Part shown: in pieces, positions 1 to 9,000 of the stretch
Layout of the letters: the number at the start of each line of letters is the position of its first letter
Numbering within the stretch: position 1 is the first letter of the stretch
From: an uncultured Lachnospiraceae bacterium
GTDB lineage: Bacteria; Bacillota; Clostridia; Lachnospirales; Lachnospiraceae
NCBI GenBank assembly: GCA_947628225.1
Contig: CANQYY010000006.1
Location: 86,378-124,824 of the forward strand
Direction: 5' to 3'
DNA length: 38,447 nt
The notes under the pieces: generated by a model
Databases searched by the model: none
What the model saw: the letters and a program-made list of their open reading frames with translations, nothing else
What the model was told of the DNA's origin: nothing
Program-made: the position numbers and the translations under genes

Positions 1-147
1 AAACAGTATGGAATTACCGTATCAGAGAATGAATTTGACAATCAACATTTGCAGATTTTATTTTTGGACAAATCTATAAAAGGCAGGGTTTCCGGGAAAC
101 TTGTGTACTGCGATGCGTTTTACGATACTGACGGAAATCTATTATGA
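1..147 (+). CDS. C-terminal fragment of an unidentified protein (5' end outside window)
   Basis: A frame is open from the first base of the window to a TGA at 145-147, giving 48 residues that end in ...CDAFYDTDGNLL. I do not recognise the family. It is mixed hydrophobic and charged, without a membrane segment. It is treated as real because it is open to the window edge and a strong hairpin terminator candidate follows 37 bases downstream. It would converge on the DUF1002 gene. It could also be a chance frame, since only 48 codons are visible. Confidence 0.45.
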   Translation, partial: KQYGITVSENEFDNQHLQILFLDKSIKGRVSGKLVYCDAFYDTDGNLL

Positions 148-184
148 ATTATTTCTGCTCTTCGATCGGTCAATCGAGTTTTAC

Positions 185-245
185 AAGAGGAATATTGTGC
201 CGGAAATAAAAGAACAATATACATTCCCGGCACAATATTCCTCTT
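185..245. terminator. Bidirectional terminator candidate, 19-bp perfect stem
   Basis: Bases 185-203 are perfectly complementary to 227-245, with a 23-base loop. It sits between the end of the partial plus-strand gene (147) and the end of the minus-strand DUF1002 gene (280), where a shared terminator is expected. The U-tract is modest on both sides. Confidence 0.6.
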
Positions 246-279
246 TATCCTCTTATCCGGATACAGGCCATTCGGTTTT

Positions 280-1212
280 CTACTGGAACAGGCCGGCAAA
301 AAATTCCGCTATCTTTTGAAATAATTCAGCAAAAAAGTTCCCGATTTTTTCTAAGAAGCCCTGTGCCTTACTCAAATCAATGTCTAAGTCTTTCAGCTTA
401 TTATATATTCCCTTAGCCTGCTCCTGAATGGAATCCAAATCCAAATCAAGGTCGCCAATCTTCTGCATAAGGGATAATATCTCCTGCTTCTGGCTGTCGG
501 AAAGTGAAATCCCTAACTCCTGCTGCGCCTCATCGATAACCTTTTCAATTTCTTCCTCTTCCGTCAGCCCGGCGCTAATGACCTTATCCTTTACCAGAGC
601 CATAAACTCGGAGGCTTTATCCTTTCCAACCGAATCTCCCAGCTCTCCGGTAAGTACCAATTCATTCATGGCGGCATCGGCATTATCGCTTTCAATCTCA
701 TCGCCGGTCATCGTGCCATAGGCTTTCATAGCGCCTACCAGGGCTGCCGTTCCGGAAATCTGGAAAGGCGCGCCCACGGTTACCACAGCATCGCTGATCC
801 CCGCCGTGGCAAGCGCATTGGTATACATTTCCACCGTGCAAAAGGTAATATTGTGAGTTTCCACCTGTATGCCGCTCCCCGCATCTCCCTCTTCAATTTT
901 TACGGAGGAGAGCGCATGGGTGCCGATCACATTGTCATCCAGATAGGAATCCAAATAGTCATGCTCATCCTCGTTGGTTATCGTAATGGTTTCATAATCA
1001 GCCAGCGTATCTTCTGTTACTCCAAATTGCTTCATTACTGTATTTTTCTGACTTTTCGTCAGGTCTGCGCCAAAAGCAATATACGGTTTTACCTCCACGG
1101 AATCCGCTCCGGACACCGTTCCCGGCGCCAGACATACTGCCAGGGCAGTCAATCCGACTAAGATACTCCTACCTGCTTTTCTCACATTTCTCACCATACC
1201 TTTCACTGACAT
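280..1212 (-). CDS. Secreted DUF1002 (YpuA-like) protein
   Basis: A 310-residue protein with a basic start, a hydrophobic signal segment at about residues 16-35 (SILVGLTALAVCLAPGTVSG), and a mature part that begins with the DUF1002-type stretch VKPYIAFGADLTKSQKNTVM. The family is common in Firmicutes and has no established biochemical role. The last 25 residues form a Phe-rich amphipathic segment (FFAELFQKIAEFFAGLFQ), preceded by a helical Asp/Leu-rich stretch, which suggests membrane contact after export; that is inference. It begins 6 bases after the dapL stop, so it is probably co-transcribed with dapL. The exact start is uncertain: an AGGA lies only two bases before the first ATG, and Met6 is an alternative. 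Family call fairly sure, function unknown. Confidence 0.8.
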   Translation of the reverse strand: MSVKGMVRNVRKAGRSILVGLTALAVCLAPGTVSGADSVEVKPYIAFGADLTKSQKNTVMKQFGVTEDTLADYETITITNEDEHDYLDSYLDDNVIGTHALSSVKIEEGDAGSGIQVETHNITFCTVEMYTNALATAGISDAVVTVGAPFQISGTAALVGAMKAYGTMTGDEIESDNADAAMNELVLTGELGDSVGKDKASEFMALVKDKVISAGLTEEEEIEKVIDEAQQELGISLSDSQKQEILSLMQKIGDLDLDLDSIQEQAKGIYNKLKDLDIDLSKAQGFLEKIGNFFAELFQKIAEFFAGLFQ

Positions 1213-1218
1213 TTCCTG

Positions 1219-2433
1219 TTATAAGCTCTGAATCCTCTCTAACGCTTTCTTCGTGTTTTCGGCAGAACCAAAGGCAGTAAGGCGGAAATAGCCTTCTCCG
1301 CTTGGTCCAAAGCCGGAGCCCGGGGTGCCTACTACATTCGCTCTTTCTAACAGCATATCAAAGAAATCCCATGATTTCATCCCCTCCGGCGTCTGCAGCC
1401 AGATATACGGCGCATTCACGCCGCCAAATACCGTATAGCCCATATCCGTCAATGACTCGCGGATCATCCCGGCGTTTTTCATATAATAAGCGATCTGCTC
1501 CTCCGTCTGCTTTTTCCCGGCGTCACTGTATACGGCTTCGCCCGCCTTCTGGATAATATACGGCGCCCCGTTAAATTTTGTGCCGTGGCGTCTTGCCCAC
1601 AGGCTGTTCAGGGAAACATCACCGCTCTTTAACTCCTTTGAAATCACAGTAAAGCCAAGACGCGTCCCGGTAAAGCCGGCATTTTTGGAAAAGCTCCTCA
1701 TCTCGATCGCGCAGGTCTTTGCCCCGTCGCATTCAAAAATACTATGGGGAACATCTTTCTCTGAAATATAAGCTTCATAAGCGGCATCATAAATAATAAC
1801 CGCCTTATTCTGATTGGCGTAATCCACCCATTTCTGCAGCTGTTCCCGGTTTAACGTCGTCCCCGTCGGGTTATTGGGACAGCAGATATAAATAATATCC
1901 GGCGTCTTTTCCGGTATCTCCGGCACAAAATCATTCTCTGCCACACACGGCATATAGATCACATTGGACCAGCAGCCCTTGTCAACAAGGTATTCCCCTG
2001 TCTTTCCGGACATGGCGTTACTGTCCACATAGACCGGATATACCGGGTCGGTAACCGCAATAGTATTGTTCTGGGCAAAAATGTCCACAATATTACCGGA
2101 ATCACTTTTTGCGCCATCACTGATGAAAACTTCATCCAGAGAAATATCCACTCCCCGTTTCTTATAATCATTATCGATAATCGCCCGGCGCAAAAACTCA
2201 TAGCCAAGGTCCGGCGCATATCCATGGAATGTTTCTGCCTGCGCCATTTCATCCACGGCGCTGTGGAGCGCCTCGATAACAGCAGGAGCCAGCGGCAGGG
2301 TCACATCCCCGATGCCAAGGCTGATCACGTCCCGGTTGGGATTCGCCTCTTTATATGCCGCTACTTTTTTGGCAATATTAGAAAACAGATAACTGCCGGG
2401 CAATTTCAGGTAATTGTCATTGATTTTGTACAT
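1219..2433 (-). CDS. dapL: LL-diaminopimelate aminotransferase
   Basis: A 404-residue PLP-dependent fold-type I aminotransferase. DapL converts tetrahydrodipicolinate directly to LL-2,6-diaminopimelate using glutamate, which feeds lysine and peptidoglycan synthesis. Visible signatures are the N-terminal LPGSYLFSNIAKKV, GIGDVTLPL, the PNNPTGT loop, and the PLP-lysine context SFSKNAGFTGTRLG. Length fits the family (about 400-410). The ATG is preceded by AAGGAGGAA at good spacing. A promoter with -35 TTGCAT (2515-2510), 17 bp, and -10 TAAAAT (2492-2487) lies in the divergent region with dinB, and a long inverted repeat overlaps its -10. The DUF1002 gene follows after 6 bases. Confidence 0.95.
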   Translation of the reverse strand: MYKINDNYLKLPGSYLFSNIAKKVAAYKEANPNRDVISLGIGDVTLPLAPAVIEALHSAVDEMAQAETFHGYAPDLGYEFLRRAIIDNDYKKRGVDISLDEVFISDGAKSDSGNIVDIFAQNNTIAVTDPVYPVYVDSNAMSGKTGEYLVDKGCWSNVIYMPCVAENDFVPEIPEKTPDIIYICCPNNPTGTTLNREQLQKWVDYANQNKAVIIYDAAYEAYISEKDVPHSIFECDGAKTCAIEMRSFSKNAGFTGTRLGFTVISKELKSGDVSLNSLWARRHGTKFNGAPYIIQKAGEAVYSDAGKKQTEEQIAYYMKNAGMIRESLTDMGYTVFGGVNAPYIWLQTPEGMKSWDFFDMLLERANVVGTPGSGFGPSGEGYFRLTAFGSAENTKKALERIQSL

Positions 2434-2452
2434 ACTGTATTTCCTCCTTCTA

Positions 2453-2500
2453 TTTTCATATAAAATGGCAAAATTTACTCATTGCCATTTTACATGAAAA
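2453..2500. promoter_or_regulatory. 19-bp inverted repeat over the dapL promoter (operator candidate)
   Basis: Arms 2453-2471 and 2482-2500 are complementary with a single mismatch; the inner 11 bp are perfect, around a 10-base spacer. The right arm contains the dapL -10 hexamer and the left arm lies just downstream of the predicted start of transcription. The position suits a dimeric repressor, or a hairpin if transcribed from further upstream. No regulator is known to me for this motif. Confidence 0.5.
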
Positions 2501-2515
2501 TAACTTTTTATGCAA
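2487..2515 (-). promoter_or_regulatory. dapL promoter
   Basis: On the minus strand, TTGCAT (2515-2510), a 17-bp spacer, and TAAAAT (2492-2487). The predicted transcript starts near 2480 and the leader is about 45 bases. Confidence 0.6.
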
Positions 2516-2522
2516 GCCCTCA

Positions 2523-2551
2523 TTTACAAACATATGTTCCTGTGGTATACT
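2523..2551 (+). promoter_or_regulatory. dinB promoter with LexA-like SOS box
   Basis: TTTACA (2523-2528), a 17-bp spacer and TATACT (2546-2551) make a good sigma-A promoter. Inside the spacer, 2527-2540 reads CAAACATATGTTCC. This matches 13 of 14 positions of the Bacillus-type LexA box CGAACRNRYGTTYC, the miss being A for G at position 2. LexA bound here would cover the -35/-10 gap, so SOS control of dinB is the natural reading. Confidence 0.65.
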
Positions 2552-2573
2552 ATAAAAAAGGAGTTGGTCTGCC

Positions 2574-3785
2574 GTGGAGCGTGTGGTTTTTCATATTGAC
2601 GTCAATAACGCCTATCTTAGCTGGGAAGCTCTGTACCGGCTTAATGAACTGGGAGAAACGCTGGATCTCCGTACTATTCCTTCTGCTATTGGCGGAGATA
2701 AGGAAAGCCGGCACGGGATCATTCTCGCGAAATCCATGCCGGCGCGCAGAGCCGGTGTAAAAACAGCAGAAACCCTCGGCGATGCCAGAAAAAAATGTCC
2801 GAATCTGGTTATTGTGCCGCCCCACATGGCTATTTATAAGGAATATTCTAAGAAGCTCATGGCTTTGCTGCAGGAGTACTCCCCGGTTATTGAGCAGTAT
2901 AGCATTGACGAGGCATTTGTGGATATGACCGGTCTGGGGAAAAAAATCCAAAACCAGCCGGTGGCTGTTGCGGAAGAAATCCGCCGGCATATTTATGAAA
3001 AGCTGGGCTTTACGGTAAATATCGGCGTTTCCTCAAATAAAATCCTCGCTAAAATGGCGTCAGGCTTTGAAAAGCCGAATAAAGTCCACAGCCTGTTTCC
3101 CGATGAGATCCAAAAGAAAATGTGGCCGCTTCCCGTTGGCAATCTTTTTTTTGTGGGACGCTCTACAAAGAACCGCCTATTTAATCTGGGCATCCGTACC
3201 ATCGGCGAGCTCGCTCTTTTTGATCGCAATATCCTTCGCTCCCACCTCGGCAGGCATGGCGCTCTTATCCATGACTATGCCAATGGGATCGATCCTTCCC
3301 CTGTCACAGCGGAGGCTCCCGATAACAAGGGTTACGGTAATTCCACTACGATTTCCCACGACGTCACAGACTCCGCCGAAGCAAAAAAATATCTTCTCTC
3401 CCTCTGTGAATCTGTAGGCAGCCGCCTGCGTAAGGATCGTGTGCTGGCGAGCGTAGTTGCCGTAACCATAAAAAATTTTGAATTTTCCCGGGGAAGCCAT
3501 CAATGTACGCTGGATTCCCCCACCAATGTGACCAGTGAGCTGTACGCCCATGCCTGTAAACTTTTTGATGAATACTGGGACGGCTCTCCTATCCGCCTGA
3601 TCGGCGTTTCCACCTCTAAAATTACCAGAGAGTCCATGCGCCAGTTAAACCTCTTGGAACAGGATAAATATATCCGGCAGGGAAAATTGGAACATGCGAT
3701 TGATTCCATTCGGAAAAAGTTTGGGGAAAATGCAATTATGCGCGCCAGCTTTTTAGAAAATGACGATGCCAAAAAGGACGGCTGA
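2574..3785 (+). CDS. dinB: DNA polymerase IV (Y-family translesion polymerase)
   Basis: 403 residues with the Y-family palm signatures: catalytic Asp9 in FHIDVNNAYLSWEAL and the acidic pair Asp112-Glu113 in YSIDEAFVDMTG, followed by the NIGVSSNKILAKMAS fingers motif and helix-hairpin-helix-like LPVGNLFFVGRSTKNRL. The enzyme extends primers past DNA lesions without proofreading. Tyr14 stands at the usual aromatic steric-gate region. The start is GTG, chosen because AAGGAG ends 10 bases upstream and the reading frame opens at the conserved N-terminus. It lies divergent to dapL and appears LexA-controlled (see the promoter). It ends at a terminator shared with the convergent DUF6465-type gene. 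Confidence 0.93.
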   Translation: MERVVFHIDVNNAYLSWEALYRLNELGETLDLRTIPSAIGGDKESRHGIILAKSMPARRAGVKTAETLGDARKKCPNLVIVPPHMAIYKEYSKKLMALLQEYSPVIEQYSIDEAFVDMTGLGKKIQNQPVAVAEEIRRHIYEKLGFTVNIGVSSNKILAKMASGFEKPNKVHSLFPDEIQKKMWPLPVGNLFFVGRSTKNRLFNLGIRTIGELALFDRNILRSHLGRHGALIHDYANGIDPSPVTAEAPDNKGYGNSTTISHDVTDSAEAKKYLLSLCESVGSRLRKDRVLASVVAVTIKNFEFSRGSHQCTLDSPTNVTSELYAHACKLFDEYWDGSPIRLIGVSTSKITRESMRQLNLLEQDKYIRQGKLEHAIDSIRKKFGENAIMRASFLENDDAKKDG

Positions 3786-3825
3786 GAACCGCGGGCGACG
3801 GACTTTTTTATACGGTACAATAAAA

Positions 3826-3866
3826 GATAAGCCCGAGAGCGGTACTATTCCCGCTTCGGACTTATC
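3826..3866. terminator. Bidirectional terminator between dinB and the DUF6465-type gene
   Basis: Imperfect stem of GATAAGCCCGAGAGCGG with CCGCTTCGGACTTATC. T-rich tails follow on the plus strand (TGTTTTGTCATTTT) and on the minus strand (opposite the run of A at 3821-3825 and beyond). It lies between two convergent genes. Confidence 0.75.
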
Positions 3867-3897
3867 CTGTTTTGTCATTTTATTGTTTTGCTGCTGC

Positions 3898-4368
3898 TTA
3901 TAATAAATCAACAGCGCCAGTGGAGCAATTTTTCAATCCTTCATTAATTACATAATATGCCTTAAAATCTTCCGGCTTAATATACAGCTTTACTCTCTTA
4001 ATGGCAGATGCTTTCTTGCCCTCTGCTTCCCATGCAGCCGTAACTTTTTCCATTACTTCGCTTTCTGAACTTTCCATTCCTTTATACTGAATGAATACCT
4101 CTGCCTTCGTTACCGTTGTTTCTTTCTTCGCTGCTGTTTTCCTCGTTGCCGTCTTTTTAGTTGTCTTACGGCTCGCTGCTGTCTTGCGCGTCGTTGTTTT
4201 CTTTGCCGGCGCCTTCTTTGCCGCCGTTTTCTTTGTTTCTGCTGCGGAAACCTTTTTCTCCTCTGCTGCCGGTTTTTTCACTGTGTCTGCCTTTGCCGTC
4301 GTCTGTGTTACATTTTGTGCCGGTTCATTTGCTGTCGTAGTTGTTTTTTTTGTTGCATTCACTACCAT
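3898..4368 (-). CDS. DUF6465-type protein with histone-H1-like Lys/Ala/Thr tail
   Basis: 156 residues. Residues 1 to about 85 are low-complexity and very basic, with repeated KKTAAKK, KKTTTRKTA and RKTTKK units resembling the tails of bacterial histone-like proteins. The C-terminal 70 residues form a compact domain (AEVFIQYKGMESS... KRVKLYIKPEDFKAYYVIN) that I recall as DUF6465 in Lachnospiraceae. The start at 4368 is chosen over 4395 because GGAGGG lies 6 bases before it. A promoter TTGTAA (4451-4446), 17 bp, TATAAT (4428-4423) precedes it. The tail suggests nucleic-acid or polyanion binding; that is inference. No signal peptide, so cytoplasmic. Function unknown. Confidence 0.75.
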   Translation of the reverse strand: MVVNATKKTTTTANEPAQNVTQTTAKADTVKKPAAEEKKVSAAETKKTAAKKAPAKKTTTRKTAASRKTTKKTATRKTAAKKETTVTKAEVFIQYKGMESSESEVMEKVTAAWEAEGKKASAIKRVKLYIKPEDFKAYYVINEGLKNCSTGAVDLL

Positions 4369-4422
4369 TACAAACCCTCCATTTAACTCTAACAATTATC
4401 ATAATATACTTACTTATGACAA

Positions 4423-4451
4423 ATTATACACCTTTTGCAATTATTTTACAA
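4423..4451 (-). promoter_or_regulatory. Promoter of the DUF6465-type gene
   Basis: On the minus strand, TTGTAA (4451-4446), 17 bp, and a perfect TATAAT (4428-4423). Predicted leader about 48 bases. Confidence 0.7.
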
Positions 4452-4607
4452 TCATAAATATTACTAAAAAAATTGCGTTTCTAAAAATTTTCTCAACACA
4501 TTTACCAAAAAAACTTTACTTTTTCTATGCAATCCCGTAAAATAAGAATAGAAAATACCGTATCGCTCATAATAATAATTATACGGAAAAGAAAGGACGG
4601 GCGTGAT

Positions 4608-4862
4608 ATGAAAAAATTTTTTAAATTTCTTCTTTGCTTATCTGCCATTGCCGCAGCAGCCGGAGGAGTTTTATATTTTCTGAAAAATGTGTTAATGAAG
4701 GATTATCTGGACGATTATGATGATGACGATTTCGATAATGACCTCTATGAAGAAGAGGACGAGGAAAGAGATTATGTGACGATCACACCGGACAGCACAG
4801 AGAGTTCTTCCCCGGAAGAACCGGATGAGTTAGTCCCGGAGGATGACGCTGACAAAGAATGA
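4608..4862 (+). CDS. Small membrane-anchored protein with acidic cytoplasmic or surface tail
   Basis: 84 residues. Residues 1-28 are a basic start followed by a hydrophobic segment (FLLCLSAIAAAAGGVLYFL). The rest is strongly acidic (DDYDDDDFDNDLYEEEDEE), then Ser/Pro/Glu-rich. The ATG at 4608 is chosen because AAAGGACGGG lies 7-16 bases upstream and because the frame upstream of it is unlikely coding. It could be a signal-anchored extracytoplasmic protein or a membrane protein with the tail inside. Family not recognised. It is followed by a terminator shared with pfkA. Confidence 0.7.
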   Translation: MKKFFKFLLCLSAIAAAAGGVLYFLKNVLMKDYLDDYDDDDFDNDLYEEEDEERDYVTITPDSTESSSPEEPDELVPEDDADKE

Positions 4863-4876
4863 TCCGTTTCTGAAAT

Positions 4877-4944
4877 AAAAAAGTACCCCTGCCGTAAATT
4901 CGCATGCCACAAGGTTTACGATTTCTCTGCGGGGTACTTTTTTT
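4877..4944. terminator. Bidirectional terminator between the small acidic protein gene and pfkA
   Basis: AAAAAAGTACCCC (4877-4889) pairs with GGGGTACTTTTTT starting at 4931. An inner GTAAA/TTTAC helix strengthens it, and U-runs exist on both strands. Confidence 0.85.
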
Positions 4945-4954
4945 GTCTTTTTCT

Positions 4955-5929
4955 CTATCGGGATAATCTCCTCGTCATACTGTACATATGCTCATCAATA
5001 TCCTTTGTCATTGCCAGCGCCTCATCAATGTCAAAATCGCAAAAGCCGCCGTCCCGGTATGCTACCACACGGTTTGTCTTTCCTTCTATTAAAAGATCGA
5101 CAGCAAGAGCTCCCATGGCAGAAGCATAGACGCGGTCGCGGCAGGTCGGATTTCCTCCCCGCTGGATATGGCCGATGACAGTAGCGCGGGTTTCAATCCC
5201 CGTCGCCTCCTCGATCCTCTTTGCCAGCCCGTGGGAATCTCCAATCCCCTCTGCATTAACGATAATATGGTGCTTCTTCCCGATTCTTCTCTTGGAAAGA
5301 ATTTTCTCAATAATCTTCTGCTCGTCATTATCATAGCGCTCCGGAATCATAACATATTCCGAGCCGTTGGAAATACCGCACCATAAGGCGATGTGTCCCG
5401 CCGTGCGTCCCATTACTTCTATAATACTGCAGCGTTCATGGGAAGCGGAGGTGTCACGAACCTTATCAATAGCTTCCATTGCCGTATTGCAGGCAGTGTC
5501 AAAACCAATCGTATACTCGGTACAGGCAATATCCAAATCAATGGTTCCCGGTACGCCAATCGTATTAATGCCATTGGCGGACAGCTTCTGGGCGCCCCGG
5601 AAAGAACCGTCGCCGCCAATAACGACAACGCCGTCAATCCCATGCTTGCGGCAAATATCCGCCGCCTTTTTCTGTCCCTCAGGCGTGCGCATTTCTTCAC
5701 AGCGGGAGGTAAACAAAATAGTGCCTCCCCTCTGTACAATATCCGTAACACTCATCGTATTCATATCCACAATATCTTCTTCCAGCAGACCGGCATAACC
5801 TCTCCGGATGCCCTTTACTTTCAAACCGCTGGAAATGGCGGCACGAACTACTGCGCGAATCGCCGCATTCATCCCCGGCGCATCTCCACCACTCGTCAGC
5901 ACACCTATTGTCTTTACTTTTTCTGTCAT
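4955..5929 (-). CDS. pfkA: ATP-dependent 6-phosphofructokinase
   Basis: 324 residues from the chosen start; family length is about 320. It phosphorylates fructose 6-phosphate in the committed step of glycolysis. Visible are the nucleotide loop LTSGGDAPGMNAAIR, GGDGS (about 105-109), PGTIDLD (127-133) and the effector/substrate motif EVMGRTAGHIALW. Gly at the position after GGD and Gly in PGTID indicate ATP rather than pyrophosphate use. The usual TIDND reads TIDLD, so Asn is replaced by Leu while both Asp are kept. The start at 5929 is preferred over 5941 because GGAG lies 6 bases before it. It follows dnaE and also has its own promoter in the dnaE 3' end. Confidence 0.95.
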   Translation of the reverse strand: MTEKVKTIGVLTSGGDAPGMNAAIRAVVRAAISSGLKVKGIRRGYAGLLEEDIVDMNTMSVTDIVQRGGTILFTSRCEEMRTPEGQKKAADICRKHGIDGVVVIGGDGSFRGAQKLSANGINTIGVPGTIDLDIACTEYTIGFDTACNTAMEAIDKVRDTSASHERCSIIEVMGRTAGHIALWCGISNGSEYVMIPERYDNDEQKIIEKILSKRRIGKKHHIIVNAEGIGDSHGLAKRIEEATGIETRATVIGHIQRGGNPTCRDRVYASAMGALAVDLLIEGKTNRVVAYRDGGFCDFDIDEALAMTKDIDEHMYSMTRRLSR

Positions 5930-6018
5930 ATCAATCTCCATTCCGAAATGTTTACGCGGCGGGACGCTGAAATATTCACAAATCCCGTCTGATAATTTTC
6001 TTATTGCTTACCATCATT

Positions 6019-6047
6019 ATTTTACTATGATTGGAATGTTTTTTCAA
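6019..6047 (-). promoter_or_regulatory. Internal promoter for pfkA
   Basis: TTGAAA (6047-6042), 17-bp spacer, TAAAAT (6024-6019) on the minus strand. The -35 overlaps the last codons of dnaE and gives pfkA a leader of about 80 bases. Confidence 0.55.
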
Positions 6048-9000
6048 TACTCTTTTCGACTACTTTCACGTTTTCATTCCCAAATTCATCATACAGCTTT
6101 TGCAATAATTCCGGACAAACTCTGGTAGTATGACTGTTTGGCAGTCTTTTTTTGGCGCGGACGGAAGAAAGAAAAATATTTACGGCATCCTTCCCGTCAT
6201 ACCCGGCAAGAATTTCCAGCAGCCATGCTTCCTTTTCCCGGTACTCCTCCTTTGTCCGGCACTGGATCCACAATTCTTTTTCGATCTCGTCAAAGGGAAT
6301 AATCCCCGAACAGATCAATTTGGCAGGCTTGTCCTCCTCTACCGTAACACGTCCCTGTATGAGGACTTTTCTGTCCTCCTCCAGTATGGATTTGTTTTTT
6401 TCGTAGTCTTGCGGAAAAACAATTACCTCAACCGTCCCGTACAAATCCTCCAGCGTAATAAATGCCATCAGATTATTGGTTTTTGTCGTCTTTATCGTTT
6501 TTTCTATTATCATTCCGCCAATTACCGCCCGTTCCCGGTCTTTTACCTTCGGTACCTCTTCCCCCTCTGCCGGTATAAAATCCGCGGTAGTCCTTGTAAT
6601 ATTTTTTTGCAGGAGCCCCACATATTCCTCCAACGGGTGCCCGCTGATATAAACTCCCAGCACCTCTTTTTCAAAGGCGAGTATCATTTCCCTGTCAAAT
6701 TCGCCTACCTGGGGCATCGGCACGTCCCATTCTTCCTGTTCCTCCGGCGCGGCAAAATCAAACAGGGACATCTGTCCGCTCACCGTATGTTTGCGCTCCT
6801 GATTGACGCTGTCAATGACACTGACGTATACGCTCATTTTCTGCTTTCTTGTCCCCGGAAGGCTGTCTAACGCTCCCGCTTTAATAAAACTTTCCATTGT
6901 CCTCTTATTAATGGACTTTGCCGACAGCCTTAAACAAAAATCCTTTAGGGATTTATATTTTCCCCCCGCCTTTCTCTCTTCTACAATCTCGTCGATAACC
7001 GGCCGGCCGACGCCCTTAATCGCGGCCAGTCCGTATCGGATATTTTTTCCGTCGGGAGTAAAACGGTATTCCCCCTCATTAATATCCGGAGGTACAATTT
7101 CAATTCCCAACTGACGGCAATTCATAATATATTCCGTAATTTTACTGGTATGCTCCATAAACGAAGTCATAAGAGCCGCCATAAATTCCACCGGGTAATG
7201 GCACTTCAGATAGGCAGTCTGATAGGAAACTACCGCATAGGCCGCCGCATGGGATTTATTAAAAGCATACTTGGCAAAATCCGTCATTTCGTCGTAAATC
7301 TTTGTTGCCACCTCTTCCGGGATTCCCCTCTTAATGCAGCCCTCTACCCCCTCCTGCTCATTTCCGAAGATAAAGTTATTTTTCTCCTTTTCCATGACGG
7401 AAGCTTTCTTTTTTGACATGGCGCGCCGCACCAAATCACTCCGACCGTAGCTGTAACCTGCCAGATCCCTTACAATCTGCATTACCTGTTCCTGATAGAC
7501 AATGCAGCCATAGGTCGGCGCCAGTATCGGCTCCAGCTCCGGACAATCATATACAATATTATCTTTATCGTTCTTACCTTCGATATATTTCGGGATAAAG
7601 TCCATCGGCCCCGGGCGGTAAAGAGAAATTCCTGCGATAATATCCTCCATGCAGCGGGGTTTTAACTCCTTCATAAAACTTTTCATCCCGGCGCTTTCCA
7701 ACTGAAATACCCCCTCTGTCCGTCCGGCGGAGATCATATCATAAACCTCCGGATCGTCATAGGGAATATCATGGATATCAAAGGCTCCATTCACGGCATC
7801 CTTAATTACCGTCAAAGTCCGGAGTCCCAGAAAATCCATTTTTAAAAGTCCCAGTTCTTCCAGCGTGACCATCGTATACTGGGTCGTGATATTGCCGTCA
7901 GAGGCACGGGACAACGGGACAAATTCGTCCACCTCCTCCGGGCTAATCACGATGCCTGCCGCATGGATAGAGGTATGCCTTGGCAGTCCCTCTAAACGCA
8001 ATGACATGTCAATCAGCTTTTTCGTCTGTTCATCCTGCTCGTAGAGCTGCTTTAATTCCGGATTCATCGTTAATGCCCGGGAAATGGTAATGCCAAGTTC
8101 CATGGGGATTGCCTTTGCTATGGAATCCACATAGGAATACGGCATGTCCAATACCCTTCCCACATCCCGGATCACCATGCGGGCTGACATCGTTCCAAAG
8201 GTAACAATCTGTACCACATGCTTTTCCCCGTATTTTTTTGTCACATAGTCAATGACCTCCTGCCTGCGCTCATAACAAAAATCTACATCGATATCCGGCA
8301 TGGTGACACGCTCCGGATTGAGAAAGCGCTCAAAAAGCAGATTATAGCGAATCGGATCGATAATATCCGTTATGTTCAGGGAATACGCCACTAAGCTGCC
8401 GGCGGCAGAGCCGCGCCCCGGGCCTACCGGGATGCCGTGATCCTTTGCATATTTAATAAAATCCCACACAATAAGGAAGTAATCGACAAAGCCCATCGTA
8501 ACAATCGTGTCCAGCTCATAATCCAGCCTCTCCCTTAACTCCTCCGCCTTATCGCCATAACGGCTCACCAGCCCCTCTTCACAGAGCTTCCTCAAATAGG
8601 ATTCCGAGGTATGCCCCTCCGGCACCTCAAAATGGGGCAGCTTATATTTCCCGAATTCTATTTCCACACAACAACGGGAAGATATTTTATGCGTATTTTC
8701 CAGCGCCTCTTTCGCATAGGGAAATAAGCGCTCCATTTCCTCTGCGGATTTCAGATAATACTGTCCCCCCTCATAACGCATACGGTTTTCATCGGAAACC
8801 TTTTTCCCGGTCTGGATGCACAGCAAAATATCGTGGGCTTCTGCATCAGAATCATAAATATAGTGAACGTCATTGGTCGCTACCAACGGGATATGAAGCT
8901 CCTGATTCATGCGGAGAAGACCCTGGTTTACCGTTTGCTGTTCCGCAATCCCATGATCCTGCAGCTCCAGAAAAAAATTATTTTCCCCAAATATGCCCTG

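Noticed and set aside
101..319. A 72-codon plus-strand open frame after the partial gene
   Set aside because: It overlaps the partial gene, runs through the terminator hairpin and into the antisense of the DUF1002 gene, and has no ribosome-binding site.
5393..5992. A 199-codon plus-strand frame opposite pfkA
   Set aside because: It is antisense to a clearly conserved enzyme, and its translation shows no family features.
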